From NCBI RefSeq assembly GCF_002994745.2, contig NC_037094.1:43661139-43725138 (forward strand): a stretch of DNA of 64,000 nucleotides, given 5' to 3'. This stretch comes from Rosa chinensis (taxonomy: Eukaryota > Streptophyta > Magnoliopsida > Rosales > Rosaceae). The notes beneath the pieces were generated by a model. It was not told the origin of the DNA, searched no databases, and was given only the letters and a program-made list of their open reading frames with translations. How positions within the stretch are numbered: the first letter of the stretch is position 1; each line of letters starts with the position of its first letter. Shown piece after piece: positions 12,110 through 24,369 of the stretch. Position numbers and translations under genes: made by a program.

Positions 12110-12195
12110 TAGTAAGAGCAGCTTGTGCTCTAGTGGCCAAGAGGTGGAGATCTTATGTAGGAGGTTAGGGGTTCGACTTCTATCTCTTACCAAGT
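12110..12195 (+). mobile_element. tRNA-derived SINE-like fragment with pol III boxes A and B
   Basis: TAGTGGCCAAGAGG at 12131-12144 fits the pol III A box. GGTTCGACTTC at 12170-12180 fits the B box at normal spacing. The arrangement matches the 5' head of plant SINEs. It is not a tRNA gene, because no acceptor stem or full cloverleaf can be formed. The 3' limit is unclear. It lies inside the hAT element, just after the solo LTR. Confidence 0.5.
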
Positions 12196-12252
12196 TTTAA
12201 ACATTTTGTATACTATTCGGTTGTCTACGTATATACGATCGGTAACGTATAT

Positions 12253-12582
12253 CGACAGTATGAGAATTTGCGTACCATAGCCGAGCCGAAGCTGACTTGC
12301 GGTACGGCTCAGTTGAGCCAAAAAGTCGGTAAATTGAATCTTCGACCCAAATCGGTTCAAGCCGGCTCGAATCTCGGTTGCTTTGGCCCGAATTGCCAGC
12401 CCTACTTGGTTCTATACCGACAGTATGAGAATTTGCGTACCATAGCTGAGCCGAAGCTGACTTGCGGTATGGCTCAGTTGAGCCAAAAAGTCGATAAACT
12501 GAATCTTCGACCCAAATCGGTTCAAGCCGGCTCGAATCTCGGTTGCTTCGGCCCAAATTGCCAGCCCTACTTGGTTCTATTC
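12253..12582. repeat. 165-bp tandem duplication of a hAT terminus with its flank
   Basis: The unit beginning CGACAGTATGAGAATTTGCG occurs at 12253 and again at 12418, a period of 165 bp, with only a few differences. Each copy includes the terminal CCAGCCCTA of the hAT element plus the adjacent CTTGGTTCTAT target-site sequence. The duplication therefore arose after the element had inserted. Confidence 0.85.
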
Positions 12583-13039
12583 AAAGATAGTTCAGGACTA
12601 CTATACTTTATATTGAACTAGTCTACCTCTATATTGAATTAAATCTACTTGATATATTAATTCATCGATTTACTATAGAACATCTCGGATTTAAGGGTTC
12701 ATCTACACATTCTACAGTGCATTGATACCTTTTTCATCCATACTCATCAGTCATTACTTTCGAATATTTTGATATAGTTTAGCATAAACCCGCCCACACG
12801 ATGCTGGAAGTTCGTGTTTTTTTTTCCTGAATTTTATTCGCAATAAAATTGCTCTTCCCCTATCTTCTGACTGTCGAAATGAGAACACCGAATTGAGCAG
12901 CTTTCCTTTTCAGCTAGGCTGCAATGACATTCCTATTCACATGAGAGCAAGGGTAATGCTCAGATCAATTAAGGGCTCCACCAAGCTCAATTCAACTTCT
13001 ATTTTCTTTAGAACTCATTCATTACGTTATCTATATCTC
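12583..13039. other. AT-rich intergenic DNA, nothing recognised
   Basis: I found no gene or element. The minus strand may carry a decayed continuation of the pararetroviral fragment to the right, but no domain can be identified. Confidence 0.4.
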
Positions 13040-13766
13040 ACCTCACAACTTAGAGTAATTAATTCATCAATCCGCAAAATGAACAAGTCACACTTTTCAG
13101 GTAATTGTAAAGGAGGGAGATCCTTTGTTAATACTTTAATCTTTCTAACAGTGTTACTGTCTTCTGCTGTGGCCTGTGAAAGACAATTTCTTCTTTAAAC
13201 TTGTCTTTGGAGATAGTGCAGTGAGTCCACTGACTTGAGGAATAAAGTATCTCGCAAAGTTAACGACTCCCAAAAATCTCTGTAGAGCTTTCGCATCTGG
13301 GATCTTGTCAGGAAATTGACTGATTTTCTTGACAATATGCTCTTGAAGATGGATTTTTCCATCTTTTACATGAATTCCTAGAAAATCAATTTCTCCTTTA
13401 ATGAGATGGATTTTTTTTTTGTCCAATGATGATTCCTTTATGGACAATAAGCTTGCACACTTGTTCTAGGCACTTCGTGTGTTCATTCATTGTTTTAGAG
13501 AAGACAAGAATGTCATCTATATAAACTATGCAGAAGTCTAAATAAGCTTTAGAGATATTATCCATTTTCCAAGCCTGTTTAAGACCAAACGGCATAACTA
13601 GCCATTCATAATGCCGTTGAGGAGTTGCAAAAGCTATCAAAGTAACGAAATCAAGATGCATGCATTCTAATTGCCAAAAGCCTGATTTGGCATCAATTTA
13701 GAGAATATTTGCTCCTTTGAACTTGTTGATGATGACTCTCACCTGAGCTGCTTGATAACTGATAAG
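13040..13766 (-). pseudogene. Endogenous caulimovirid relic: reverse transcriptase and start of RNase H
   Basis: The minus strand encodes a plant pararetrovirus-type reverse transcriptase. It has the catalytic YIDD motif (plus positions about 13512-13523), an upstream palm segment with YEWLVMPFGL (about 13600-13630), and a downstream LQRFLG block typical of Caulimoviridae. The beginning of an RNase H domain follows near 13040-13100 before homology fades. Frameshifts and stop codons break it, so it is an inactive relic fixed in the plant genome. The fragment is cut at 13766 by a solo LTR; its upstream continuation is at 18242-18293 and 33383-33570. Assignment to Caulimoviridae rather than to gypsy is based on overall resemblance and is fairly but not fully secure. 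Confidence 0.7.
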
Positions 13767-14484
13767 AGCATAATAATGCGACGTTTTAATAGTTAACTCC
13801 TCATATTTTGCTAAGTTATTTCCTTTACTTAATCATTTTTAACTTAGTTTCTATTTTCTAGGTACATTAGAGCACATGACAAGAAAATGAGCTTAAAGCA
13901 CATGAGAAGCGTGTGAGATGTTGGAAATGACAAGTATAAGGCACAAGGGACGCAGAAATGAGAAGAAATGAAGAAATGAAGTATTCTTGATCCTACTAGG
14001 AAAATGAATCCCAGTCAAAGTAAGAGTCATGAGTCAACTAGGAACCAAGCTCGGAGAAACGATGATATATGGCTAAAAATGTAAAGTCCTAGTTGGACTA
14101 TGAAGCCTACTCCTGCTAGGAAAAGGAATCATAATGAAACAAAGAGTCCTAGTTGAATAAGGAAAGCTCAAGAAGGCCTTAGAAACATCTAGAATTTTTT
14201 TTGACGAAAGTGTCCTTGTTAGACTAGGAGTCCTGATGACACTAGGATACCTGTGGACTAGGTGAGCCCAAGAACATTCAAGAAGCATCTAGAATAAGTC
14301 AAAAACATCATATAGAAAGTTGGTATGGATTGGGAGTCATTTTTGACAAGAAAAGATGGATAAAGATCAGATTTGGAGTCCGTATTGGACACATTGATTT
14401 TGGATGAATTTTCAAGTATTTATCTGAATAATGAATTAATGACATCTCAATTAAATCCTAAATGCATCTAGACATGATTGCGGC

Positions 14485-16793
14485 TATTGGAAACATCATT
14501 GAGTATGGAAGTGTGTGCAAATTTGTGTATGATGTTCCTTACGGTCAAATTTTAGTAAGGGGAAAAGTAAGAGTATCGTACCCAAGGAATTGAGAAACTC
14601 TACCCTAAGCTAGATTACCGTGAAAATAAACCTAGAAAACACATGCAAAGTCTACCTTTTTATAAGTTTAATAGTTTTGGCCCTTTGGAAGCCTAACTAC
14701 CAAATAATGATATTAACAATGGATAATAGTGAATCAGCTTTTGAATTGATTTTAACTAAATTAAAACTAAATTGCAAATAAAGTAAACTAAACTAACAAA
14801 GTGTAAGAGATTTGGTCAAATGAGATGAAAATGGGGTTGTACGGCATCACACCTAACCTCCTTTGTGCAAATTCTAAGTAACCAAATTTAACATGCTCAT
14901 GCCAAGATGGAATCCCCCTCGGTTCTCTTGATTATCGAGTAACCAAGAAACAATTATACTAGAGAATGTATTGAAGCTACCCCTTGATTATCCGACATAA
15001 CTCTCCTACAATCCTTTTAGTTTCTACCCATTCCTTGATTATCGGACACAAGTAGACCTATGTAAATGCAAGCTAAGATCCCTTGATTATCGGACACCTA
15101 AGCCACATCCACATGATAAGCTCAATTGTAAGGACCCAAACAACCTTATTTGATTATCACAAGATTACCATTTCTACATTTGCAACATGCTTTAGTTTAC
15201 TAAGTTTGTCAAGCCTAGCATACTTCCATGAAATTATCAACATTTACCAACCTTAGGTGACAAATCTAAGAAGCATAAATGATGAACAATTAAACTAGCA
15301 AAGTAAAAATTCATGGCATGATCCATATTAAATTTAATTACATAGTTTGTACACAAATTCGGCTAGGGCTAAACCCTAGCCCCAAATTTATTCTACTCAC
15401 AACTCATAGATCCATAAATTAAAGCCATAAACTTGTAAAGCATCAAGTTAAGAGAGAAAATAGTAGATAAAGGAAGGAATACCCACGGGTTTGGTTCCAA
15501 AAAGAACCAAACCATACCTCTAAGAACACTTTCTACCCTCCAAGATGCAAAATAAGGTGAGAAATGTTTCCTAGCATGGTATTTTTGGTTTCTAATAAAA
15601 GAAATGAACCAAAAACACCATGCAACTCCACAAAGTCTCTTAGAAGTATGATAAGCAAGACTCGAATATATGAAACTAGAGTTGTGATTGATCAAAAGTG
15701 TATAGATACTTCGGTTTTGGTAAGGAAAAACCAAGAACTCAAGAAGCTATACACCTATTTCTATACAAAACTAAGAAACTATTAACTAAAGCTATGAAAC
15801 TAAGAGAGATGTGTGAAGAGATGTGTGAGAAAGTGAGAGGAGAACATTAAAAACGTCCACCATGAGGGGAGGGTGTTTTTATAGGCCAAGAGTGATGAAT
15901 GAAGGGTGGAGATCAAAAGAAATGAAGGGCTAGATGTAAAGAACAAATGTGTAAGCACAAAATGTGGATCTAATCCTTAACTCTACATGAAAATGACCTA
16001 GGAAGCCCATAGATATTTTGGTGGAGGAGATAAAGTAAGGATAGAAGGGTCATTGGGAGACAAAGGTGTAAGATGTAAGAGGAGGACCACTTGTCATCCT
16101 TCAAATTTTGGATTTCAAAATAATCTACACCTAAAGTCTTCCCACCTAAACTCTCTAACCCTAGTCAACAGCTGTTTCATGCCCTCCACACATGTGTTTG
16201 GCTAGAAATGGTTGGAAATTCGGCATTGACCTCCATTGACCCATTTTTTTGTCCTTTTGCGCACTTTCTTCTCCTTTCTTCCTTCAATTGAATCTCCACG
16301 GAGACTTTGGAATTGGTCTTCGGTTTCTTCATAAAAACTGTTCCTCCATGAGTGTAGATCATCCTGGTAAAATTTCAGAGCTTAAATCACCGTGGTGTGG
16401 CCGTAAATGCTGCCGGAATCATTACAGCTCTGGTTTTGTAGTTTTCATCTTTTAGTTAGAAACTTGCACCGATATTTTGAAGGCCTTCCACTCCGAAATA
16501 GCTCTCACACTCTTCATAACAAATGATCCTTAGGATGTCTAGAATGGATCTGGAATTTCAACTCATTCGGAGTTCATTTGGTCAGTCTGCCGCTCCTCCT
16601 TCCTTGCCTAGCTCGGTTTCTCCTAGCCGGAGTAGGAAAATGTCCTAAGACTGACTTTTTAGTGCATTTCCAAGCTTCTCCATCATTTCCTAGCATGATA
16701 AGGAAAACATAATAAATAGATATAAATAAACACAAAGACTAAGCAAAAGTGCAAGATTAGGGGAATAATTACTAGGTAATTATGGACCTAACA
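14485..16793 (-). mobile_element. LTR or LTR-like insertion nested in the 13767-18241 LTR
   Basis: The pentamer GCGGC lies directly at both edges (14480-14484 and 16794-16798). Removing the unit makes the host LTR continuous. The right end is CTAACA, giving the expected CA, but the left end is TATTGG rather than TG, so either one base has mutated or the left limit is slightly off. The minus strand has a TATA-like CTATAAAAAC near 15875-15885 with a CT-rich leader downstream, so the element is oriented to the left. No protein domains were recognised. Confidence 0.6.
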
Positions 16794-17104
16794 GCGGCCA
16801 AAGGGAAACTCCTAGAGATAATGAAAGGGACGACAAAATAGTTTTAAGGAGTTTACAATCTAAAAAGATAAAACAAGAATCAGATAAAATCAGAAAATTC
16901 ACTTATTATTTCGGCAAGAATATCTCATTTGAAGAATATTCATGGTCTTTATCTACTTGCTTTTGGAGGCTTCTCATTGGTTGGATGACGCAGAAGAGAT
17001 GACGTAGATTTATTTGATTGGTTTAAGTTGTGTGGACTAATTAGTAAATTCCTAAATTACCTATATGAATAGAGAAGACTCGAAACTCAAGCCTAGGCGT
17101 CCCC

Positions 17105-17112
17105 TATATATA
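17105..17112 (+). promoter_or_regulatory. TATA box of the 13767-18241 LTR
   Basis: TATATATA is preceded by a short C run and followed after some 30 bp by a plausible start region. This is the usual layout of a U3/R boundary in a plant LTR. Confidence 0.5.
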
Positions 17113-18241
17113 CATCCTATTTTCAACGTCTAGAGCATTCATTCTTTCATTATTTTCTTCACACAAAAATCAGTTACATTCTCTAGAAGATCTGCGTCTC
17201 AACCAAGAAGGAGGAGGAGAAGAAGAAGCCACGAGCAACCCTAGCCGCCATCCTTCCACCGTGTGCAATAGCCCTTGAAGAGCCTTGCTTCCAAGATCTT
17301 CAAGTGTCAACGTTTCAAGAGTTAATCATTCATCCTTCACGGTGTAATTTTATCTTATTCCTTGTCAACTTTTCAGTTTTTCTTTGGTTTGATTCGTAAC
17401 TAATGGATTCTAATTAACAGACAACGTTAAGGGCAAAGTTTAAAGCCCGTCTCTATGATTGATATATAAATTTGTGATTTCTATTCCTTGGTATTTATGT
17501 TTCTTATATGAGATTGCTTAATTGATTTTGTTTTACATAAAAAATTTATATATATGTGCTCTTTGGTGGCAAACTTAGGATATATGCATGTAATTGGAGT
17601 TAGAGTTAGGTAAACAATTCACCTAATAATTTTGTGAACCTATTTTATAAGTAGTAAAGGCTTTGGACAAATCAATTAAGGAGAATTGCAAATAGATAAG
17701 CTTTCTTATACTAGGTTGTACACTTTTGTTGACACCCTTTCTTTGTTCTTCATGCGTTGAATATGTTCTTGATTAGCTAGCTTTCTAGACTATGATTGCA
17801 TGTTCAATAGGTTTAATTTAGGTGTTTTCACTTAGATTAAATATTCAAGGAAAGTAAAATATGAGAAATCGTTTGCTTATTAACATTTCACATGGTCTAC
17901 TTCTTTCTTATGACATAGATAATCAACTTAATTAGGGATTGTAATTAGTTTTCATTCATGTGATTGTGGTTTTAATCTTTGTTCCCTGCGTTTCACATTC
18001 ACCCATGTATTTTATGTTTCATTCTTTGTTTCTTTTAAATTTTGATTTTTAATCCTAAGACCCCCATTATTTAAGGTTTTATGGTCTTTTGTATATTTTT
18101 TGAAATACTTATACATATATTTTAATTCTTTATTTGTTTATGCAATTACAGATGTACCCTTAATTCTCAGCTTAAACGATCCCTACTTATTCTATGCTCA
18201 CAATTGATATTTTTAAGTTGAGTGCTACTTTTAGCATATCA

Positions 18242-18293
18242 ATAACAGTCTTCAACGATCTTTTTGTTTATATCTCTATAATATATTACCATT
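18242..18293 (-). pseudogene. Short endogenous caulimovirid fragment between two insertions
   Basis: About 50 bp lie between the right edge of the solo LTR and the left edge of the CACTA element. On the minus strand they are in register with the reverse transcriptase pieces at 33383-33570 (upstream) and 13040-13766 (downstream) once each insertion plus one copy of its target duplication is discounted. Both transposons therefore landed in the same viral gene. Confidence 0.65.
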
Positions 18294-19489
18294 CACTACT
18301 AGAAATATGGCCTATGGGCACAGCCATGATTTCATGGCTATCGATGCTATTAGGGACGGATTATTGTGCCTATTGGTCTTTAACCACAGATTTGATGTCC
18401 GACACTATTTGTACTTACTCCATTTTGATTTGGTCCCAATTGGGCACCACAAAAGTTGTCCGTGGCAGCTTGGATACAAAGCCCAGAAACTATACACGCG
18501 CTCTACAAAAGTGTATTTGACAATGAACAATACGACTTAATTTTATTTATATTATTATAATCTTCCCTATTCTATTTCATGCGCTAGTCACTTTTGCTAC
18601 CACTCTCCATCAGTCTCATATTGTGTCTCAATAAAATATTGTTTGTTCTTTCATTCGTGGCCAACTTGTTACAAATTATCACACAAAAAATTATTCATAA
18701 AACAAAAAATAAAAATAGCAATCTGGTTTTAATCAAATCCTATTCTGGTTTTACTCATGGGCCCCATAGTAGATGTATAATGGTAACAAAATTGTCACAT
18801 GGTAATTTTTGACCACATCCCAATTCTATAATGTCAGCCAACTGAAATTCTCAAACCATATAATTGGCCATGAAAATTAAATACAAATAAAATTTTCAAT
18901 CATATACATTAATAATAAGAAGCAAACTTCAGGTATAAAGTTCAACCCAACTACACACTAAATTATTCCAACACAATTGCAAACAAAAATTAAACCAATA
19001 CATACATTTGTAGCAACATAAACTAAAGTAGAGCCCGTTTTCATTCTAATATATATCAACACCATGTAAGGAGTTCTAGCAGACTTTACAAGTTCCAGAT
19101 ATCAAACACAAGTCCTAAAAAACTACCATCACAACTTCCACATATCAAAAGCAAATTTCATTCTAATCCATATTGAAATTGGATAGAATGGAATTTGTTT
19201 TTGTTTTTGTTTTTGTGTTTTTTTTGTTTTTTCAAAAGAGATCTAGCCTAACTAATGGGATCCAAAAGTTGTGTATCCAATATTGTCTTAGTTACATATT
19301 TCCAAAAATCAACCACTAACTAGATAACATTTTCAAAAGGGCAAATAGTTGTATCAATTACCTCTCAAGTCATGCAGCTTCGACCAATATTATGTCCAAT
19401 TGGCACATTTGAAGTACAAATTGCTTAGGGATTGTCCACTTTCTTTAGGAAATTGATGAGTAGGCCAAGATCTAACGATTCCATGGAGT

Positions 19490-20290
19490 TTATCCCCCTG
19501 CAGCAAAGATTTGGGTCAATGAATTAGCATCCACTTGTTCTTGCATCAAATTGATATAAAATAGCTAGCAGATAAGTTTGCTAGGAACAAGAAGAAAACA
19601 AAGTCAAAGTAGTTGTGTCTACATGTTTTCCTTTTTAGTATTTGGATTGTTTTATTTTCTAGTTTTTATTAGGATTTAAGTTTCCCTTAGAATAAAGGTT
19701 TCCTTGTCTAAGTGTATAAGGAATTAGTTCCTAGTTCTAGTATGAATAGGTTTATTTCAATGCATATATAAGGCATCTCTTAGATTGTAATTTTAATAAA
19801 AGTCATCAGTAAGAAAACCCAAAAATATTAGAGTGGAAACTCCTTCTCTTACGACCGAGCCCGTGCTTGCTAGTGGATTCTAGCTTATCTCATAAGGCTT
19901 TCGATACTTAATGAATCCTCATACTACTGTGATTATGCTTCCAGTATCACAAATCTAACTTCTTATTCAACTGCGCATAAGAAGCTTGCAACACCTCTTC
20001 CCTCTCGGCTGATTCTTTCAATTGTTGGGCCAGATTTGCTTCACTTTTTACATTAGCTTCACGCTCTGCTTCATAAGCCCTCAGGGCTAATAGTTGATAC
20101 TTAATCCCACTCTTTTGGGTAACAATTCCTAGAATATCAACCCATTTTGCACCACCAATTCTGTATCCACGTACCCGATTACTCTTCTTAGGGCCCATCA
20201 CCTTGTGAAATAGTTCATTCCGAACATCATGAGTTACTTATCGTCCTTCTGTTCGTACATTGTTCTCAAGCTTTTGGAATTTGTAATATG
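19490..20290 (-). pseudogene. CACTA transposase C-terminal segment, split by a solo LTR
   Basis: The minus-strand frame at 20201-19950 reads GPKKSNRVRGYRIGG, then a charged alanine- and glutamate-rich helix, a pattern typical of the C-terminus of plant En/Spm (Ptta) transposases. It stops at 19947 only because a solo LTR has inserted. If the LTR and one CAAAT copy are disregarded, the frame runs on to a TAA at 19490-19492. The upstream limit near 20290 is uncertain, and a stop codon lies near 20234. Confidence 0.65.
19552..19949 (+). mobile_element. Solo LTR, 398 bp (family A copy 1)
   Basis: It begins TGATATAAAATAGC and ends CTTCCAGTATCA, with exact CAAAT duplications at 19547-19551 and 19950-19954. 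Downstream of its TATA-like region it contains AGGCATCTCTTAGATTGTAA. The same block, with one difference, occurs in the solo LTR at 31959-32468, so the two belong to one family, probably copia-like given their small size. Confidence 0.85.
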
Positions 20291-21155
20291 TACATAACTG
20301 TTCAGTTGGAAACATAATGGCAGTGAATGGTTCACTGCTAGTTGCTAAAACCACACACTTTTTATGCAATGCATATGAATAAAATATGTCTTCAAATACA
20401 TCATTAGAATTTCTAGAAACAAAAGACTTTCTAAAGAATGGTTGTAATTAGGTTTATATTGGTATGTAATACGAAAAATATTGAAAACTGAATGCAAAAC
20501 AGAAAATTGAAAGATGGTACCCCTTACCCCTTAAAGCACTTACAAATTTTTTTTTAGCTTTGTCATTATTGGGTTTATGGTTAGATGGATCTTTTTGGCT
20601 TGAACCATATACAATGCCAAAAAAATGTCACCCTATCAAGTACTTCTCCAGGATGCTCACACCTACAAACAAAATTATTTTCATGATTTTTGTCGATAAA
20701 ACGATACCAGTCAATTCATCCACTCACAAACCTCAAGACAAATAAGTAGGTTTTAAAGAAAATTGAAACAACATATCTTAGTATGAAATAAATAATGGAA
20801 GCGAAGAAGAGTGTTACACAATTTACCAATAAAGCCACATTCCTAAGTTGTAATAACATGAATTCATCAATATGTATTGACTATAATCAACACAATAGAA
20901 ATGGTCAGTTAATGAAAAAAATTTCCAGGAAGACAACCAAATGATTCTTATCTCTCCTTATGAACAATTTAGTGATTAAGTGTGTACAAACTCTCATAAA
21001 AAATTACAACACATCATGTTCTACCACTACTTAATTAATCATGAATAATTATACTTTTGCATTTATCAAGCACAACTTCTAGCCAGGAATGTATGTAGCT
21101 AGGAATCCTCAAAGGGTTGTGCTAATTTTAGCCATACAAAAATTTTGCAAAGAAC

Positions 21156-21290
21156 TTTTTTTTTTTTTTTTTTAGGTTTGAAATCCAGTGGGAGGCATAT
21201 CCTCACGCATTAATTATTCAAAACATACAATGAGAGGACATAAAACCAAAACCCCGTAAATTAAAAATTACAAAGCATAAATCTAACTGA
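21156..21290 (-). mobile_element. LINE-like 3' tail fragment
   Basis: A poly-T run at 21156-21173 is followed by sequence that resembles the LINE 3' end at 1277-1480, including a GAGGACATAAAACC-type block near 21233-21247. This suggests a very short retroposed tail in minus orientation within the hAT element. The target duplication is unclear. Confidence 0.4.
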
Positions 21291-21299
21291 ATCATACCC

Positions 21300-23327
21300 T
21301 CCGAGGCCCCCACTAACTTCAAATTCAGCAATCACTGAATCATTATCAATACTATCAGCAAACTCTTTTTCAATGTAGAGAACCATCAAATCATCAAAAA
21401 GTCATCTTTCATCTTATTTCAAAGTTTTTTTTTTATGATGTTCATAGTTGAAAATGTTCTCTCTGTTAGAGAAATTCTACAATGTGTTAACGTATGACAT
21501 GCAAACAATTGCCTTAAAGTAGTAAAATGAGTAATCAAAATAGTAATATTTGTCCTCAAAGTGGTAATATGAGTCCTTAAAATGGTGAAATTTTTTAGTT
21601 ACCACATAGATCCTCAAGCATTAAAATGAGCCCTTAAAACAGTAAAATGAGTTCTCAAAGTGACAAAAAAAGTTGATGTATAAGAAATATTAACATACCA
21701 TAGCCTTCCTCCTCTCTGTTATTGCTGTAGAAACTGGCAGAGTCAAAACAAGGCAAATCAACATATAAATTATAGAAAAGAATGCTGACTTTCTTGATTC
21801 AACTAACTGCCGACACAAATCATACATAATTTGTCTTGGAAATTTTGCATCTCTTTGAATATCTGTTAGAAAATATACCCACACTCTATGTCTAGAGCAA
21901 ACATATTAGATGATATAAAATCTTGAGAATAAAACTTCAAAGCAAGATTGCAAACATCTTCAAATTTAAATGAAACAAAATTATCACGATGATCAAATGT
22001 AGCACTAAGAACAAGGAGCTCCAACGAATTATCTTGAAATCTACTATCCAACTCTGCCAATTGAAAATCTATTACAGCATTAAGTATACTGACCCGATAA
22101 TAATGCTCATTTGTAATATTTTGTTCACAGACCCTTATACCTTTCTTGTAAGGAGCAGACATATCCGGTATGGTAATATCATACTCACAACAAAATGATG
22201 CAACCATCATAATCAAATTATCTCAACCATCTTCTCTCAAATCTTGAAGTTTTGATTTTGTTATTAAAAGAAAGTTTAGAGCATTCAAAATGTCTATAGC
22301 TTTTTTTTGCAATGACTGACAAAGAAAGTCAGTAATCCTCATGACATCGTGCATCAAAAGCAAGCAAAACACAAAATCAAAACATTTCATAATCTTACCT
22401 ACACTCTTTGCTTCTTCTTGTACTTTATTTGGTCCGTTTGCAACCAATTCTATAAGAGTTGTTCAGGTAGCTCCAAATAATTTAATCAAACTTGATATAG
22501 ATCGAAGATATGAACCCCAACGAGTAGCCCCTGCTCGTTGCAAAGTGCAAGCCTGATTAGCCCCTATACCTATACCAATGGTACCAGCAGCCACTAATTC
22601 TGCAATTTCTTCTTCTCTGATAACTTTTAACGATGAATGCCGTTTTGTTGAAGAATCAACAAAATTTACAATGAAGTTTAGAGCAGAAAAAAATTCTCAA
22701 ATATCATGCACCCCTTTAGCTGCAGCATTTAAAGTCAATTGTAAGCAATGAGCAAAGCAATGTATATAATACGCAAATGGACACTCTTCACGAAACAAAG
22801 CTTGTAAACTATTAAATTCACCCCGCATGTTGCTAGCACCATCATATCTTTGCCCACGAATGTCTTCTTCCTGAAGATCATATTGAGCAAGAACTTTGGA
22901 TATTTCATTTTCAAAGTTTGAGAACAAGTGTTTGCAGCACTAATAACTTTGAAAAACCATACTCTAATAAACCCATAACAATCAACAAATCGAAGAATGA
23001 TAGCCATTTGCTCCCTATAGATGCATTAACCGGTTCATCAACTAGGATACAAAATTTGGCATCTCCCACTTCCTCACGAATCTTGGTTCTAACTTTGTTG
23101 GCAAGAATATTGGCAAATTTGTCTTTGAATTTTTGGAGAAATATACATGTCATTTCCAGGAGCATTTTCTAAGACTTTTTGAACTTCTATATTCATTCTC
23201 CCAAAAGACTTCACAATTGCTTTGAAATTCTTACTATTGGATGAATCAATGGACTCATCACACCCTCTAAAAGCACATCCTTGGTGGGCTAACATCCTTA
23301 CACTCTCTACATTCTTCCAACCTTAAA
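21300..23327 (-). pseudogene. hAT transposase (ZMYM1/TTF type), middle and C-terminal parts
   Basis: From right to left the minus strand reads a segment with LAHQGCAFRGCDES (near 23250-23295), DUF4371-type sequence with RGQRYDGASNMRGEFN (near 22800-22870), and the hAT dimerisation domain with LVLTLPVSTA (near 21715-21750). The C-terminal end with LRNKMKDDF follows at about 21380-21450. Multiple frameshifts and stops are present. A block of about 240 bp with short degenerate repeats separates the last two pieces. Confidence 0.8.
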
Positions 23328-23362
23328 AGCCACACTCAGTTAATGATGGATGGTTGATTATG

Positions 23363-23417
<55 letters not shown>

Positions 23418-24369
23418 ATCTTTGTGACAAACCATTTTGAACTTTTTTTTTCCACTCACTTAATTTTTACTTTTTCCTTAGTAAAGAAATCTCTCTTTGC
23501 ACATTCTTGGTCCAAAGTAACGCACTAATCAAGCATACGATGAGTAATATATTTAAAGACAATATCTTACTCAATACCACGTGGATCTCACTCTAAAATT
23601 TTCTCTCTTCTCAAATCGTATGAATTGAGTATGGATTGCATATGAATAAATCATCATTTCAAATTTATAAGAGTATAAACGCATGGATCTTTAATTTACG
23701 GTGATAAAAATACATGTGATTGGGACCAAAATTGCTCTCCTTTTCGTCCCCAAAGTACTCAATTTTAATTTTAAGCCAATATATGAATATACATTGTGAG
23801 ACAAGACCAGCAGATGATAGAGTTAGGGTTTTGACTTTGTTGTACGTATAGTAATTAATAAGATGGATTTTAATTTTCACGGTTGATCTGCATAAATAAT
23901 AATTAATTAATAAAAGCTAGCCTAGCCTGCATAATGCAGTGTAATGATAGTTTCATTGTAATGAGTAGCTAATAGTAGTACTACCAGCTAGGCCCGGGAG
24001 TAGTCCGGGACCAAACTATATATATATTGGTTCCAGTGACTCAAAGAGGCTGAAATTTTGGCACAGAATAGTAGACATATAGGAAAATAGCCCCAGAAAA
24101 TTTCAGCTCAAAATATCATGCATACTGGAAGCTATATTCACTCAAACTCAACTGAATTTTCTGGACAGAAACTGCTCACTACCAAAATAATTCTCCTTCA
24201 CATTTTCAACTCCATACACCTCCCATCCTTCCAAAAATGACTCAAAAGCTTTATTCACAACAAAAATAAACTAAGAAATAAATACTACCAATGATGTGCT
24301 AGGGTTGCCTCCCTAATGAGCGCTTTGTTTAAGGACTTCATTGCCGGTCCATATAGAATATGATCTTTG

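Larger units (their letters stand above)
8246..12569. mobile_element. Non-autonomous hAT-like element, interrupted by a solo LTR
   Basis: The left end begins TAGGGGTGGATTCGG and the complement of the right end begins TAGGGCTGGCAATTTGG. The flanking octamers CTTGGTTT (8238-8245) and CTTGGTTC (12570-12577) match at seven of eight bases, as expected for a hAT target-site duplication. Subterminal parts are rich in CCGA/TCGG words, as in many hAT MITEs. No transposase is visible. The interior at 8460-8850 is purine-rich and of unknown origin. A 3.1-kb solo LTR (8855-11950) occupies most of the length, and the right end carries a 165-bp tandem duplication. Confidence 0.65.
13767..18241 (+). mobile_element. 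Solo LTR, Ty3/gypsy-like, carrying a second LTR insertion
   Basis: The unit starts TGATAAGAGCATAATAATGCG and ends TTTTAGCATATCA, so it has TGAT...ATCA inverted ends. The pentamer ATAAC flanks it exactly on both sides (13762-13766 and 18242-18246). The plus strand has a TATA box at 17105-17112, with a leader rich in GAAGAAG and CTTC words after it. Without the nested 14485-16793 insertion the LTR would be about 2.2 kb. No internal retroelement genes remain. It interrupts the pararetroviral reverse transcriptase relic. Confidence 0.8.

Noticed and set aside
12197..12621. Open frames of 117-119 codons on both strands with internal repeats
   Set aside because: The repeats come from the 165-bp tandem duplication of the hAT terminus, so the frames reflect repeat structure and are not genes.
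12893..13198. Plus-strand open frame of 101 codons
   Set aside because: It overlaps the antisense pararetroviral RNase H start and shows no family resemblance.
23371..23414. TA-rich tract as a possible cruciform or origin
   Set aside because: A simple TA microsatellite is sufficient; no other structure supports a function.
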